This document shows, one piece after another, positions 41,901 to 50,285 of a DNA stretch of 64,000 nucleotides. The position numbers and the translations under genes are program-made. Numbering within the stretch: the first letter of the stretch is position 1; every line of letters begins with the position of its first letter. Location of the stretch: positions 682,001 to 746,000 of the forward strand of contig NZ_SETE01000001.1 in the NCBI RefSeq assembly GCF_004152935.1, in the 5' to 3' direction. Source of the DNA: Brumimicrobium glaciale (GTDB lineage: Bacteria > Bacteroidota > Bacteroidia > Flavobacteriales_D > Crocinitomicaceae). The notes beneath the pieces were generated by a model. The model saw only the letters and a program-made list of their open reading frames with translations. It was not told where the DNA came from and searched no databases.

Positions 41901-43338
41901 ATGCCATTGGTTTAAACATTTTCCCTTCAACTCCCGTCAAGAATAGAATCGGCATAAAGACAATCAGGATAATGATTTGACCAAAGAATGCAGATTCCAT
42001 CATCGTGTTACTCGCTTGAATTGCGACATTGTCCATTTCTTTTCGAGAAAAACTGAGCGTTCCTTTGCGCATTCGTCTTTGAATTTCAAAAACAGTTCCT
42101 TCAATAATAATCACCGCACCATCGATTATAATTCCGAAGTCAATTGCTCCTAAACTCATTAAGTTTGCCCAAACTCCAAATTGTTTCATCAGAATAAATG
42201 CAAACAATAAGGCCAATGGAATCGTCGTCGCGGTAATTAATCCACCTCTAAAACTTCCGAGTAAAATTACCAATGCGAAAATTACAATTAGCGCTCCTTC
42301 AATTAAATTGGTAGCAACTGTATCTGTGGTTCGTCCAATTAATTCACTTTGGTCTAAGAATGGAACGATTTTCAAGCCTTCTGGTAAAGAAGATTGTATT
42401 TTATCGATGCGTTCTTTAACATCCGTGATTACCTTGTTTGGGTTGGCGTCTTTCAACATTAAAACCATTCCACCGACAGATTCTTTTCCGTCTTTCGTGA
42501 ATGCTCCGTAGCGCACTTGATGTCCAAATCCTACATTTTCAGCAATATCTGCAATGGTAACTGGAATTCCATTTTCATTTTTTACAGGAATTTTACGAAT
42601 GTCATCCAAAGAACGAATTAGTCCTTCTCCACGAATGAAGTTGGCCATTTTATTGCGCTCAATGTAAGCTCCACCAGTATTGGTGTTGTTCTCTTCAAGT
42701 GCTTTATAAACATCACTAATGGTGACATTCATCGCTTTCAATTTATCAGGATCTATGCTGACTTCGTATTGTTTAATATTTCCACCAAAAGCATTTATTC
42801 CAACAACACCATCAATTAAAGTCAATTGTCGGGCAATAATCCAATCCTGAACAGAACGTAATTCTGTAAGTGTGTAAAGTGAATCGTATTCTGGATCAAC
42901 TTCGATGTTGTATTGGTATATTTCTCCCAATCCTGTTGTAATTGGTCCCATACTAGGAGCTCCAAACTTACTTGGGATATTTTGACGAACGTCAATAAGT
43001 TTTTCTTGTATTAATTGTCGGGCATGGTAAGTCCCTATTTCCTCATTAAAAACAATAGTCACCACCGACAATCCGAAGCGTGAAATCGAACGAATTTCTT
43101 CAACTCCCGGTAGATTTCCCATTTCTAGTTCCACAGGATAAGTCACGAATTGCTCGATGTCTTCTGTAGATAAATTTGGAGAAACCGTCATTACCTGAAC
43201 TTGATTGTTGGTAATATCAGGTACTGAACCTAGATTAATGGTTTTCATTGAAAATATCCCAAAACCAATAATGGCTAAGGTCATCAATCCAATAACTAAC
43301 TTGTTATTTATGGAAAATGATATAATTCTATAAATCAT
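38944..43338 (-). CDS. cusA: CusA/CzcA heavy-metal RND pump fused to a TolC-like outer-membrane channel
   Basis: A 1464-residue protein. Residues 1 to about 1050 form a complete HME-RND pump: two sets of membrane helices and porter domains, with GNLPGVEEIRSISRFG and PIALLFAFILMKQFGVWANL-like blocks and GAIDFGIIIDGAV, the charged helix-4 motif used for proton coupling. A helix-like GIGVLFILITPMFNAQ (about 1060-1076), reminiscent of a buried signal peptide, then leads to a TolC/CusC-like domain of about 385 residues (1080-1464) with EAQEQALKRLPMLKAKQLEI and alternating coiled coil. Such CusA-TolC fusions are known in Bacteroidota. The substrate, Cu/Ag or Zn/Co/Cd, is not decided by eye. It has one adaptor gene downstream and no separate OMF gene. 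Confidence 0.85.
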   Translation of the reverse strand: MIYRIISFSINNKLVIGLMTLAIIGFGIFSMKTINLGSVPDITNNQVQVMTVSPNLSTEDIEQFVTYPVELEMGNLPGVEEIRSISRFGLSVVTIVFNEEIGTYHARQLIQEKLIDVRQNIPSKFGAPSMGPITTGLGEIYQYNIEVDPEYDSLYTLTELRSVQDWIIARQLTLIDGVVGINAFGGNIKQYEVSIDPDKLKAMNVTISDVYKALEENNTNTGGAYIERNKMANFIRGEGLIRSLDDIRKIPVKNENGIPVTIADIAENVGFGHQVRYGAFTKDGKESVGGMVLMLKDANPNKVITDVKERIDKIQSSLPEGLKIVPFLDQSELIGRTTDTVATNLIEGALIVIFALVILLGSFRGGLITATTIPLALLFAFILMKQFGVWANLMSLGAIDFGIIIDGAVIIIEGTVFEIQRRMRKGTLSFSRKEMDNVAIQASNTMMESAFFGQIIILIVFMPILFLTGVEGKMFKPMAFTFGFAMIGAIILCLTYVPMMAALFMRPVQNKKSWYAKFEAGLERFSNSIIGGINKVYHPILEAAMKFKLAVIAIAVVILGMTFFTFSRMGGEFIPQLKEGDLAIQALIRPGSSLEEMIATSKKIEMTLLENFPEVKSAGSRIGVADIPTDPMPMDIADMFVILEKDHSKWTSAPNEEELIHLMEDKLAEVLVGVNIVFSQPIELRFNELLTGVREDVAIKIYGEDLEVLNKKATELADLIKDIDGVGDVNAERTSGLPQINIKFDRDKVAQYGVSIEQLNTYLSTALAGGVAGTIYEGERRFDLVVRYGEKHRSSIDDIRKLFVDLPNGSQVMLKEFAEIEYEPGPMQISRDDTYRQTYVGVNTRGRDVKSVVTDIQEKVKNELNLPPGYNISYGGQFENLESATNRLMIVVPIAMVLIFILLYFALKSFAQSIMIYIAIPMAAIGGVYALWIRDMPFSISAGVGFIVLFGVAVLNGLVLINRFNSLKMEGVTDIKERIFTGTRERIRPIMLTATTDIFGFLPMAFSASAGAEVQRPLATVVIGGMISATILTLIVLPILYMYLEKRKERTNKITANPSLAMGIGVLFILITPMFNAQTTLEENWPSITMEEAQEQALKRLPMLKAKQLEIDQQEVLKKTAWNFGNTTVYTGKEEFGNGSDGVYTRIGIQQQEIDLFGIAPALKLQNQQVILAKKALELSQLSIRHEVKKAWSEVYTSQSIYKVYQALDTVFTKIKSTEKLRYELQDVSNLSYLSTANEANELRIKRDQKRHEYLIAIKKLNLWLVSDTIYTVPEIDSDNFIELIELNADSVSNHPLMSYYEQQINIADAKIKKQNSQYLPTFNGQFGEQKIGAQTGFYTYQIGLNIPLLFNRQLGQSQAAKIDRKIAEQNYQQQEMEFQMEINSTYEEYQKWRNTWMYYQEEALPLAQLQRKSAITAFEEGAIDYTQFLQTVRTAIRIEVDAWGALDNYLLQRYLLEYYLQWN

Positions 43339-43513
43339 TTCTTCTTGTATTATAAATTAAAATAAAAGGTTTACGAAAGTGTAAATCCTATAAGGTTTGG
43401 ACGTTTTGAAAGTCCAAAATACACTGCTTTTTAAACAATGTTTAATTTATACCAATTATCACTTCAAATGCTTTGGAGAGAATTAACCACTTCATTCGAA
43501 TTCTGATTTGGTA

Positions 43514-43978
43514 TTATACAAGAAAAATTGGGGGACCTCTTTGATTTTGATTTTGTTGATCTGGCGGAGAATAATTAGGCGTTGTGTAATCAACAATTTC
43601 TTTTGAACTTTCAAATGCTGGGATGAAAAATGCTGGATATTTTAAAACAGCAATTATAGCTAAAGATTTTATATCAGCCACGTGATTGTGAACGTTTGCA
43701 AAAAATCCAAACTCACATTTTTCTTTCGGATTATCCACATCATCAAAAATATGCTGTAGGATATTAATCACAGATGTCTCATCGTCATGATCTTCATGTC
43801 CTATATGTGCAATTTCTGGACTGGAATTCGAAGAATTATGAAAGTGATTGTTATGAATCGAAACAATATGTTTTTGATGTTCATATTCGCTTTCACAACG
43901 CGGCATAAGGTTATTAGTAAGTCCGACCAAATAACCGACAATTAATAAAACCGATATGAACCAACGAATTGCTTTCAT
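43514..43978 (-). CDS. His-rich small membrane-anchored protein preceding the metal pump
   Basis: A 154-residue protein: an N-terminal membrane segment (WFISVLLIVGYLVGLTNNLM), then a His/Asp/Glu-rich part (HQKHIVSIHNNHFHNSS, HIGHEDHDDE), a second hydrophobic stretch (ADIKSLAIIAVLKYPAFFIP), and a Pro/Gln-rich end, GPPIFLV. It resembles the DUF6660/HYC_CC_PP-like short proteins that often precede metal efflux genes in Bacteroidota. The His-rich stretch suggests metal sequestration before export. It is on the same strand as cusA, 175 bp upstream. The -7 box TACCTTTG ends only about 7 bp before the start, so the mRNA may be leaderless. Function is inferred. Confidence 0.6.
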   Translation of the reverse strand: MKAIRWFISVLLIVGYLVGLTNNLMPRCESEYEHQKHIVSIHNNHFHNSSNSSPEIAHIGHEDHDDETSVINILQHIFDDVDNPKEKCEFGFFANVHNHVADIKSLAIIAVLKYPAFFIPAFESSKEIVDYTTPNYSPPDQQNQNQRGPPIFLV

Positions 43979-43985
43979 TTGACTG

Positions 43986-43993
43986 CAAAGGTA
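43986..43993 (-). promoter_or_regulatory. -7 box TACCTTTG for the His-rich protein and metal-efflux genes
   Basis: On the minus strand the sequence is TACCTTTG, which fits TAnnTTTG, 7 bp before the start codon at 43978. A TTG -33 element was not found. A regulatory binding site could lie in the gap to the divergent DUF326 gene. Confidence 0.4.
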
Positions 43994-44477
43994 TGAATTT
44001 TAAACTATTCTTTTAGTGTTTTGCCTTGGCTAGGGTGTTTTTCATCCTGTTTTTAAATAAGAAATGGAATACTTTATTTAGGATGTTTTTTTTTAAAGAG
44101 GTTCCTCGTCGTTTTACTCTGTCGGAATGACAAGGTTTTCGAGTGTTGAGTGGGAAGAAAGTTGCTGAAGCAGAGCTTCAGCAACTTTCTTTCCAAAAAT
44201 CACAACATGATTTGTCATTCCTCCATTTTATAGAACCAAAGGTTTTATAAAATGGAGGAATCCCTTTTTTTTCAAACTGTTAGTTAGATTATCTCATTAG
44301 CAAAAACTGCAATTATCAATTGTCCATTTTTAATTATCAATTATTCCCCACGTTAATAAATATTAAAGGTTCAAGAGAATATTTGCTGCCGAAATAAAAA
44401 TTATTAATTTAAAGCTAAATCACTTAATCCGATCATTTATAAGCGGATTAGCGTGTTTTAAACTAAAAACTTGTATT
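43994..44477. other. Divergent intergenic gap with two large hairpins
   Basis: AAGAAAGTTGCTGAAG (44155-44170) pairs with CTTCAGCAACTTTCTT (44176-44191), and ATTCCTCCATTTTATA (44217-44232) pairs with TATAAAATGGAGGAAT (44246-44261), the latter followed by CCC and T8. CTGTCGGAATGACAAGG at 44119-44135 looks like a dispersed intergenic repeat. TAATCCG and CGGATTA (44426-44432, 44445-44451) form a 7-bp dyad that might be an operator for the DUF326 gene. No gene is present. Confidence 0.5.
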
Positions 44478-44813
44478 ATGAAAAATGGAAAATTGATAGC
44501 TACATTAGAAGGTTGTATAGTTCATTGTAATCATTGCGCAGACGCATGTTTAGATGAAGACAATATAAAAATGATGGTGGATTGTATTCGAAATGACCGT
44601 GTTTGTGTAGAAGTTTGTTCAGCTTTGAAAAATATTTTAGGCACCAGTCATACAAATGTGGACGGATTGGTGAAATATTGTGAGCAAGTTTGTCGAGAAT
44701 GTGCGGATGAGTGTGCAAAGCATGAATCTCAACATTGTAAAGATTGTGCAGAAGCATGTCGTCAATGTGCAGAAGCTTGTAAAGAATATCTTGCTTATAA
44801 ACATATATTGTAA
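44478..44813 (+). CDS. Four-helix-bundle copper-binding protein (DUF326/Csp-like)
   Basis: A 111-residue protein with 16 cysteines arranged CxxxC/CxxC-type along amphipathic helices: C13, C17, C20, C24, C36, C43, C47, C68, C72, C75, C79, C87, C90, C94, C97 and C101, as in HCNHCADAC, KYCEQVCRECADEC and CKDCAEACRQCAEAC. This matches the DUF326 / Csp copper-storage family, in which a four-helix bundle lined with Cys binds many Cu(I) ions. No signal peptide is visible, so it should be cytosolic, like Csp3. It is divergent from the metal efflux genes and supports copper as their substrate. Confidence 0.85.
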   Translation: MKNGKLIATLEGCIVHCNHCADACLDEDNIKMMVDCIRNDRVCVEVCSALKNILGTSHTNVDGLVKYCEQVCRECADECAKHESQHCKDCAEACRQCAEACKEYLAYKHIL

Positions 44814-44840
44814 GACCGCTTTTTATTATTCACCAATTCT

Positions 44841-45473
44841 ATGTTTTATAAAACGATACTAATATTTTATTTCTTTATGCTCAATTCAACAAACCATGCT
44901 CAAATTTCCATTCCTCAATCCATATTAAGTGAAGCAGAAACTGCTTTAAGTTTTTATCCTGAGTTAAAAGAAATTAATCTTGAAATTAGATTCAAAAAGA
45001 ACATCAAGAAATCGACCATGCAGGCTAGACCTAAAATAGGAAGTTTTTTCAAGAGTAGAAAGAAGAGAGATTATCTCATACTAATTAGTGAAAAATTTAA
45101 AATTTCAGATAAAGAATTTTCAACTTTAGATGTTCCAACAGATGTTTTAATTGGTTGGATTGGTCATGAACTCGGACACATCATGGATTATCAAAATAGA
45201 AGTAAATTAAACCTTGTTTGGTTTGGACTGAAATATATTTTTTCAGCGAAATCTATAATAGAAGCAGAGCGTTCAGCCGACACATTCGCTGTTGAAAGTG
45301 GAATGGAAGATTACATATTAAAAACCAAAGATTTTATATTGAACAATGCTGGAATAACTGCTTCGTATAAGTTGAGAATTCAGAAATTTTACCTTTCTCC
45401 TGAAGAGATAATGGAGATTGTGAATGAAAGAGATGAGTCAATTACGAAAGATTCAATTACGAATTACGAATGA
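44841..45473 (+). CDS. Secreted HExxH zinc-metalloprotease-like protein
   Basis: A 210-residue protein with a signal peptide (MFYKTILIFYFFMLNSTNHAQ). The zinc motif is H109-E110-L-G-H113 in IGHELGHIMDYQ, and the third ligand is probably Glu141 or Glu143 in IIEAERSADTFAVESGM, as in M48-like gluzincins. A basic stretch precedes it (FKKNIKKSTMQARPKIGSFFKSRKK). The last residues (DSITNYE) are encoded inside the AATTACGAATT repeat and are probably a recent extension. It starts 28 bp after the DUF326 gene, so the two may share a transcript. Substrate unknown. Confidence 0.7.
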   Translation: MFYKTILIFYFFMLNSTNHAQISIPQSILSEAETALSFYPELKEINLEIRFKKNIKKSTMQARPKIGSFFKSRKKRDYLILISEKFKISDKEFSTLDVPTDVLIGWIGHELGHIMDYQNRSKLNLVWFGLKYIFSAKSIIEAERSADTFAVESGMEDYILKTKDFILNNAGITASYKLRIQKFYLSPEEIMEIVNERDESITKDSITNYE

Positions 45474-45599
45474 AACAATTACGAATTTGTTGAACTACAT
45501 CAACTTTCTCAAAGTAATTAAAAAAGAGCTACTGCGAGTCTTTGACTATTGGTCCAATTTTTAAATAATTCGTAATTCGTAATTTTTTTTAATTCGTAA
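45453..45599. repeat. AATTACGAATT-type inverted repeats
   Basis: Copies of AATTACGAATT run through the end of the metalloprotease gene and past its stop (45456-45490), and complementary AATTCGTAATT copies occur at 45569-45600. The flanking inverted pair would fold the roughly 80-bp spacer into a stem-loop between convergent genes. The same unit occurs at 28388-28424. Confidence 0.6.
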
Positions 45600-47123
45600 T
45601 TAGCGACTTTTAACGAATTTAGAAAATTCATTAAACTTCTCTTCATTCATTACTTTTTCCAATTTAACCTGTCCACCTTTCTTTTTATTTGCTCCAGACC
45701 AATCATAAAATACCGAAGTTGGAATTAATTTAACTTTCAATCCTTTTAAAGCTTTACTTCGGGCAACTTTATAGTTCTTATTTCCTTCTTTAAGGTAGTT
45801 GTCAATTGCTTCACTTATTTTTTCACTGTCTAATTCTTCATCAACGCCGATGTACCAAAAGTGATAAAATTCACCATCTTCAGCACGTTTTGCACAAACA
45901 GTATATTCTGTGATTTTCGTTGAGAATTCATCCTCTAATTGCTGCATTGCATCATCCATTTTGTTGACTGATAATTGCGATCCAACGGTATTTAAAAAGA
46001 ATTTTGTTCTTCCCGTAATTTTTATTTCAGCTCTTTCAACATCCGTAAATTCAATGGTGTCGCCAATTTCATATCTCCATGCTCCGCTAACGGTGCTAAT
46101 AATTAAAACATATTCTTGGTTAAGTTCCACATCTTTCAAACTTATCGAAGGTGCGTTTTCCACCAAAGAACCATCTTGTTGAATATATTGCGCTTCAAAA
46201 GGAACGAATTCAAAGTAAATTCCATTGTCGACTAACAATTGCATCGCATCCGTTTCTGGTCGGGTTTGAGATGCGATAAATCCTTCTGATGCAAAATAAG
46301 TGTCAATAACTGTTATCGGGTGACCGAGTAAATCATTGAAACTTTTTTCATAAGTTCTAAATGCTACTCCTCCGGAAGTATAAACTTGAAAGTTCGGCCA
46401 AATTTCATGGATGTTATTGAGCTTATGATATTCAATTACTTTCTTAATCATCAATTCAATCCAAGTTGGAATACCGCTAATTGCACCAATATCCCAATTT
46501 TTTGCATTTTCTGCTATGGCTTGAATTCGAGCTTCCCAATCATCTATTTTTGAAATATCTTCTCCTGGTTTATAATATCCTTTAAACCAAAATGGAATGT
46601 TTTTGGTACTTATTCCGCTGATTTCTCCCTCAAGATAGTTTTGGTTTTCCTTCAAATTTGTTGAACTACCTAACATCATGATGTCTTTTTCAAACAAATC
46701 TGCTTCAAAATCAAAATTGCTTAATGCAGTGACTTGTCTTATTCCAGCTTGTTTGATTGCGTCCAACATGTCATCGGTAATTGGAATTCGCTTACTTTTT
46801 TTTCCTGTAGTTCCAGAACTTAAAGCAAAGAATTTAGGTAATCCAGGCCATGTTACGTTTTCTTCTTCACTGTCATAACGGTGCCACCATTCATCATTTA
46901 TTTTATTGTAATCAAAATAAGGAATTGACCCTGAAAAAGTTTTTTCTATGTTTTCAGATTTCAGTATTTCTTCAAATTTATAATGTTTACCGAATGCGGT
47001 ATCTTTAGCTTGATTTAGTAAACTTTTAAGAACCTCTTCTTGGGCTTCTACAGGATTAACTTCACTCGATATAAATCCTTTGAAATCGATAAGTCCTTTT
47101 ATTATATTTCCAAATACAGGCAT
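45600..47123 (-). CDS. GH3-family acyl-acid amido synthetase-like protein
   Basis: I choose the ATG at 47123 (MPVFGNIIKGLIDFK), which gives 507 residues and the usual start of bacterial GH3 proteins; a further in-frame ATG at 47183 would add 20 basic residues. The adenylation motif is FALSSGTTGKKSKRIPIT (about 99-116), with GGVAFRTYE, YFASEGF and EIGDTIEFT further on. The C-terminal domain includes KITGRTKFFLNTVGSQLS and the DWSGANKKKGGQVKLE block. Plant GH3 enzymes adenylate hormones such as indole-acetate and jasmonate and join them to amino acids; the bacterial substrate is unknown. Monocistronic, convergent with the metalloprotease gene. Confidence 0.85.
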   Translation of the reverse strand: MPVFGNIIKGLIDFKGFISSEVNPVEAQEEVLKSLLNQAKDTAFGKHYKFEEILKSENIEKTFSGSIPYFDYNKINDEWWHRYDSEEENVTWPGLPKFFALSSGTTGKKSKRIPITDDMLDAIKQAGIRQVTALSNFDFEADLFEKDIMMLGSSTNLKENQNYLEGEISGISTKNIPFWFKGYYKPGEDISKIDDWEARIQAIAENAKNWDIGAISGIPTWIELMIKKVIEYHKLNNIHEIWPNFQVYTSGGVAFRTYEKSFNDLLGHPITVIDTYFASEGFIASQTRPETDAMQLLVDNGIYFEFVPFEAQYIQQDGSLVENAPSISLKDVELNQEYVLIISTVSGAWRYEIGDTIEFTDVERAEIKITGRTKFFLNTVGSQLSVNKMDDAMQQLEDEFSTKITEYTVCAKRAEDGEFYHFWYIGVDEELDSEKISEAIDNYLKEGNKNYKVARSKALKGLKVKLIPTSVFYDWSGANKKKGGQVKLEKVMNEEKFNEFSKFVKSR

Positions 47124-47385
47124 AAAATTCTTTGTTGTGTGAGTAGTTAAAAAAAATCTAATTCTATCAAATTTGAAATTCAATGAATTTCCAAATGGAA
47201 TAAAATATTCAAAAGCTCAAAATTAAAGAAAAATGAAGTTTTCCTAAGTTGTCATATGTTTAAAATTCTTAAATTTTCATTTGAATATTCAAGTTGATTC
47301 ATTTCTAATGGAAACTTTAAAATACCTTAATTTAATTCCAAACCTTAATGATTTAAGTGCTTAACAATAATTAACACGTTACAGA

Positions 47386-47415
47386 TTGACAGTGGCTTAA
47401 CAATGAACATCTTTG
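47386..47415 (+). promoter_or_regulatory. Promoter of the moxR-bat operon, TTG-N19-CATCTTTG
   Basis: TTG (47386-47388) is 19 bp before CATCTTTG (47408-47415), one mismatch from TAnnTTTG. The moxR start is 18 bp after the box. No further promoter of this quality appears within the eight downstream overlapping genes. Confidence 0.6.
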
Positions 47416-47433
47416 TAAAACAGAACAAAAATT

Positions 47434-48456
47434 ATGGAAGAAAATACATCATCCTCAATCACACCGGCTGATTCAATTCGTCAGTTGACAGAGAAAATAC
47501 AAAATGAAACTCCACTTATCGATATGATTAATAGGGAGTTGTCAAGTGTTATTGTTGGTCAAGATAGAATGTTAGAGCGCTTATTAATTGCACTTTTAGC
47601 AGATGGTCATATTTTATTAGAAGGAGTTCCCGGATTGGCAAAAACATTAGCAATTAATACCCTTGCCGATGTTGTTGGTGGAGAATTTAGCCGTATTCAA
47701 TTTACACCAGACTTATTACCTGCAGATGTTACAGGTACACAAATTTACAATCAAAAAACACAAGAATTTTCAGTTACTAAAGGACCAATATTTGCCAATT
47801 TTATATTAGCGGATGAGATCAATAGAGCTCCGGCAAAAGTTCAATCTGCTTTGTTGGAAGCGATGCAAGAAAGACAAGTTACAATTGGTGATGAGACATT
47901 TAAATTGCCAGTTCCGTTTTTAGTAATGGCAACGCAGAATCCGATTGAACAAGAAGGAACATACCCTTTGCCAGAAGCACAAGTTGACAGATTTATGTTG
48001 AAAGTAAGGCTAGATTATCCAACTCCAGAAGAGGAGATGCAGATTTTACGCAGTAATGTGAGAAGAGAAGGTTTGAACAAGGCAAAAGCTGTTGTGAGTC
48101 CAAAGGATATTCTTCGCTTGCGTGAGTTAGTACGAGAAGTATATTTGGATGAAAAAATCGAGAAATACATCATCGATATTGTTTTTGCGACAAGAGATCC
48201 TGAGAAATATGATTTAACAAATTTAACACCTCTAATTGCTTTTGGAGCTTCTCCACGTGCGAGTATTAATCTTGCTTTGGCAGGAAAAGCAAATGCTTTT
48301 TTACAAGGACGCGCTTACGTAATTCCAGAAGATATTCGAAATATAGCCGTTGATGTAATTCAACACAGATTAGGATTGACTTATGAGGCAGAGGCCGAAA
48401 ATGTAAGTGCCAAAGAAATTGTTGAAAAAGTTTTGGCAAGAGTTGAAGTTCCGTAA
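47434..48456 (+). CDS. moxR: MoxR-family AAA+ ATPase
   Basis: A 340-residue ATPase. Walker A is EGVPGLAKT (63-71), Walker B ILADEINRAP (124-133), followed by QSALLEAMQERQVTIGDETF and ATQNPIEQEGTYPLPEAQVDRF, the sensor-1 region of the MoxR clade. MoxR proteins act as chaperones that insert metal or remodel VWA-domain partners. Here the partners are the following DUF58 and VWA genes. It is the first gene of the bat operon, 12 bp before the DUF58 gene. Confidence 0.92.
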   Translation: MEENTSSSITPADSIRQLTEKIQNETPLIDMINRELSSVIVGQDRMLERLLIALLADGHILLEGVPGLAKTLAINTLADVVGGEFSRIQFTPDLLPADVTGTQIYNQKTQEFSVTKGPIFANFILADEINRAPAKVQSALLEAMQERQVTIGDETFKLPVPFLVMATQNPIEQEGTYPLPEAQVDRFMLKVRLDYPTPEEEMQILRSNVRREGLNKAKAVVSPKDILRLRELVREVYLDEKIEKYIIDIVFATRDPEKYDLTNLTPLIAFGASPRASINLALAGKANAFLQGRAYVIPEDIRNIAVDVIQHRLGLTYEAEAENVSAKEIVEKVLARVEVP

Positions 48457-48468
48457 AGTATAATCTGA

Positions 48469-49341
48469 ATGGAAACGAAAGAACTACTGAAAAAAGTAAG
48501 AGAGATTGAGCTCAAGACGCGTGGACTCACCAAACAGGTGTTTTCAGGAGAATACCATTCCGCTTTTAAAGGAAGAGGTATGACTTTTTCAGAAGTTAAA
48601 AACTATCAATTTGGTGATGATGTAAGAAGCATTGATTGGAATGTAACCGCCCGATTCAATGAACCATTTGTAAAAATATTTGAAGAAGAACGAGAGCTTT
48701 CAGTTTTTATGGTTTTAGATATTTCGGGATCTAATAATTTTGGAACTCGAACAAGATCAAAAAAAGAATTAATGTTGGAAATAGCTGCCGTTCTTGCTTT
48801 TTCAGCAGTTGCTAACAACGATAAAGTTGGAGCAGTATTTATTACTGATGAGGTGGAGAAGTTTATACCACCAAAAAAAGGACGTTCACATGCTTTAATG
48901 ATTTTAAGAGAATTGATACTTTTTAAACCTAAAAATAAGGGGACTAATTTAAACGAAGGTCTACGCTTCTTTAGAAATGTAGTCAAAAAACGAAGTATTT
49001 GCTTTTTAATAAGTGATTTCTATGATGAAAATAACTTTGTTGAAGGTTTGAAAATTGCAAATAGAAAACATGATATGGTCGCCTTACGCATATTTGATCC
49101 AGTTGAAAAAGAACTCCCAAATTTAGGATTGATAAAAATGTTTGATGCAGAAAATAATGTTGTGAAATGGGTGAACACAAGTTCTAAGAAAGTGAGAACT
49201 CATTATAAAAATCAGTTTATAAAAAGCGAGGAAAATTTGAATGTTCAACTTAGAAAATCAGGAGTTGATTATGCCTCCCTTTCTACTGATGGGAAGTATT
49301 TAGCGGAATTAAATAAACTTTTCTTAAAGCGAAGTAGATGA
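48469..49341 (+). CDS. DUF58 protein (VWA-like), bat operon
   Basis: A 290-residue protein with the DUF58 signature FSEVKNYQFGDDVRSIDWNVTAR (starting about residue 40), then a VWA-like fold with MIDAS-type DISGS (D84, S86, S88) in FMVLDISGSNN. DUF58 proteins are usual partners of MoxR. There is no membrane segment, so it is cytoplasmic. The stop overlaps the next start by 4 bp (ATGA). It follows MoxR by 12 bp. Confidence 0.88.
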   Translation: METKELLKKVREIELKTRGLTKQVFSGEYHSAFKGRGMTFSEVKNYQFGDDVRSIDWNVTARFNEPFVKIFEEERELSVFMVLDISGSNNFGTRTRSKKELMLEIAAVLAFSAVANNDKVGAVFITDEVEKFIPPKKGRSHALMILRELILFKPKNKGTNLNEGLRFFRNVVKKRSICFLISDFYDENNFVEGLKIANRKHDMVALRIFDPVEKELPNLGLIKMFDAENNVVKWVNTSSKKVRTHYKNQFIKSEENLNVQLRKSGVDYASLSTDGKYLAELNKLFLKRSR

Positions 49342-50285
49342 TTAAATGGTGCTTAAATATCATTTTTTTGCTGGGAGTTTCATTCTCTTTTGGACAGCAA
49401 TTGAACATTAGTTTAGACAAAGAAGAAGTTAAAATTGGTGAACCATTTACCTTGACTTATTCTGTGATCAGTACTGTTAAATTAGACAGTATTGTCTATT
49501 TTGAATACAACGATATTTTTCCTGGGAAAAACAGTTCAGATATTGAAAAAGAAGGGATTAATGTTACTTATGATATTGAAATTTCAAAAGGATTTTCAGA
49601 TACAAATTATCAAGACGGAAAAGATTTTATTTGGACAGGAAGCTATGAACTTATCGCTTGGGACAGTGCATTCGTTATTATTCCTCCAGAAATAATTACA
49701 ATCGAGGACAGTATTTTTATTTTTCCAGCAGGATTAATTCACGTTTTAAGTCCAGAAATTAATGCGACCCAACCTATTTATGATATCAATGAATCATTTA
49801 CAGAATTACCCAGTAAAAGTGCTTTCTTACAATTTATTAAGCAAAATTGGTTGTGGGTTACAATAGCTTCTGTACTCTTAATAGCAGTTGGGATTTACTT
49901 GATTAGAAGGTCCCAAAAAGAGCCGACTCCATTAAGTTTAAGAGAGAAAACACTAGCGCAAATTGATCAATTGGAAAAAAGCAGAGCGTACGAAGTCAAT
50001 TTGAAAGAATATTATTTTGAGCTTTCTGTGATTTTAAGAAGATTCTTTGCTGATCATTATCAGAGTAGAGTAATGGATAAAACCACCGCAGAAATTGAGG
50101 TTATTTTGGCTAAAAATGGCTTAGATAAAGAAATGATTCTTTTAACACGGCAATTGTTGATGCAATCAGATTTAGTGAAGTTCGCTCAATCTGTACCTGA
50201 ATTGCAAGAAATTCAAAATGTAACTAACAACGCGAGACAAGTGATAAATGAAATTGCAGATTTATACCTGAAAGATGAAAAATAG
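49338..50285 (+). CDS. Membrane-anchored protein, DUF4381-like, bat operon
   Basis: A 315-residue protein with a signal peptide (WCLNIIFLLGVSFSFGQ), an extracytoplasmic beta-rich domain (about 20-165), one membrane helix (WLWVTIASVLLIAVGIYLI, about 172-190) and a cytoplasmic helical domain with REKTLAQIDQLEKS, EYYFELSVILRRFF and MDKTTAEI. This order matches the DUF4381-like component found between DUF58 and BatA in Bacteroidota operons. It probably couples periplasmic events to the MoxR ATPase. It overlaps both neighbours (4 bp and 11 bp). Confidence 0.75.
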   Translation: MIKWCLNIIFLLGVSFSFGQQLNISLDKEEVKIGEPFTLTYSVISTVKLDSIVYFEYNDIFPGKNSSDIEKEGINVTYDIEISKGFSDTNYQDGKDFIWTGSYELIAWDSAFVIIPPEIITIEDSIFIFPAGLIHVLSPEINATQPIYDINESFTELPSKSAFLQFIKQNWLWVTIASVLLIAVGIYLIRRSQKEPTPLSLREKTLAQIDQLEKSRAYEVNLKEYYFELSVILRRFFADHYQSRVMDKTTAEIEVILAKNGLDKEMILLTRQLLMQSDLVKFAQSVPELQEIQNVTNNARQVINEIADLYLKDEK

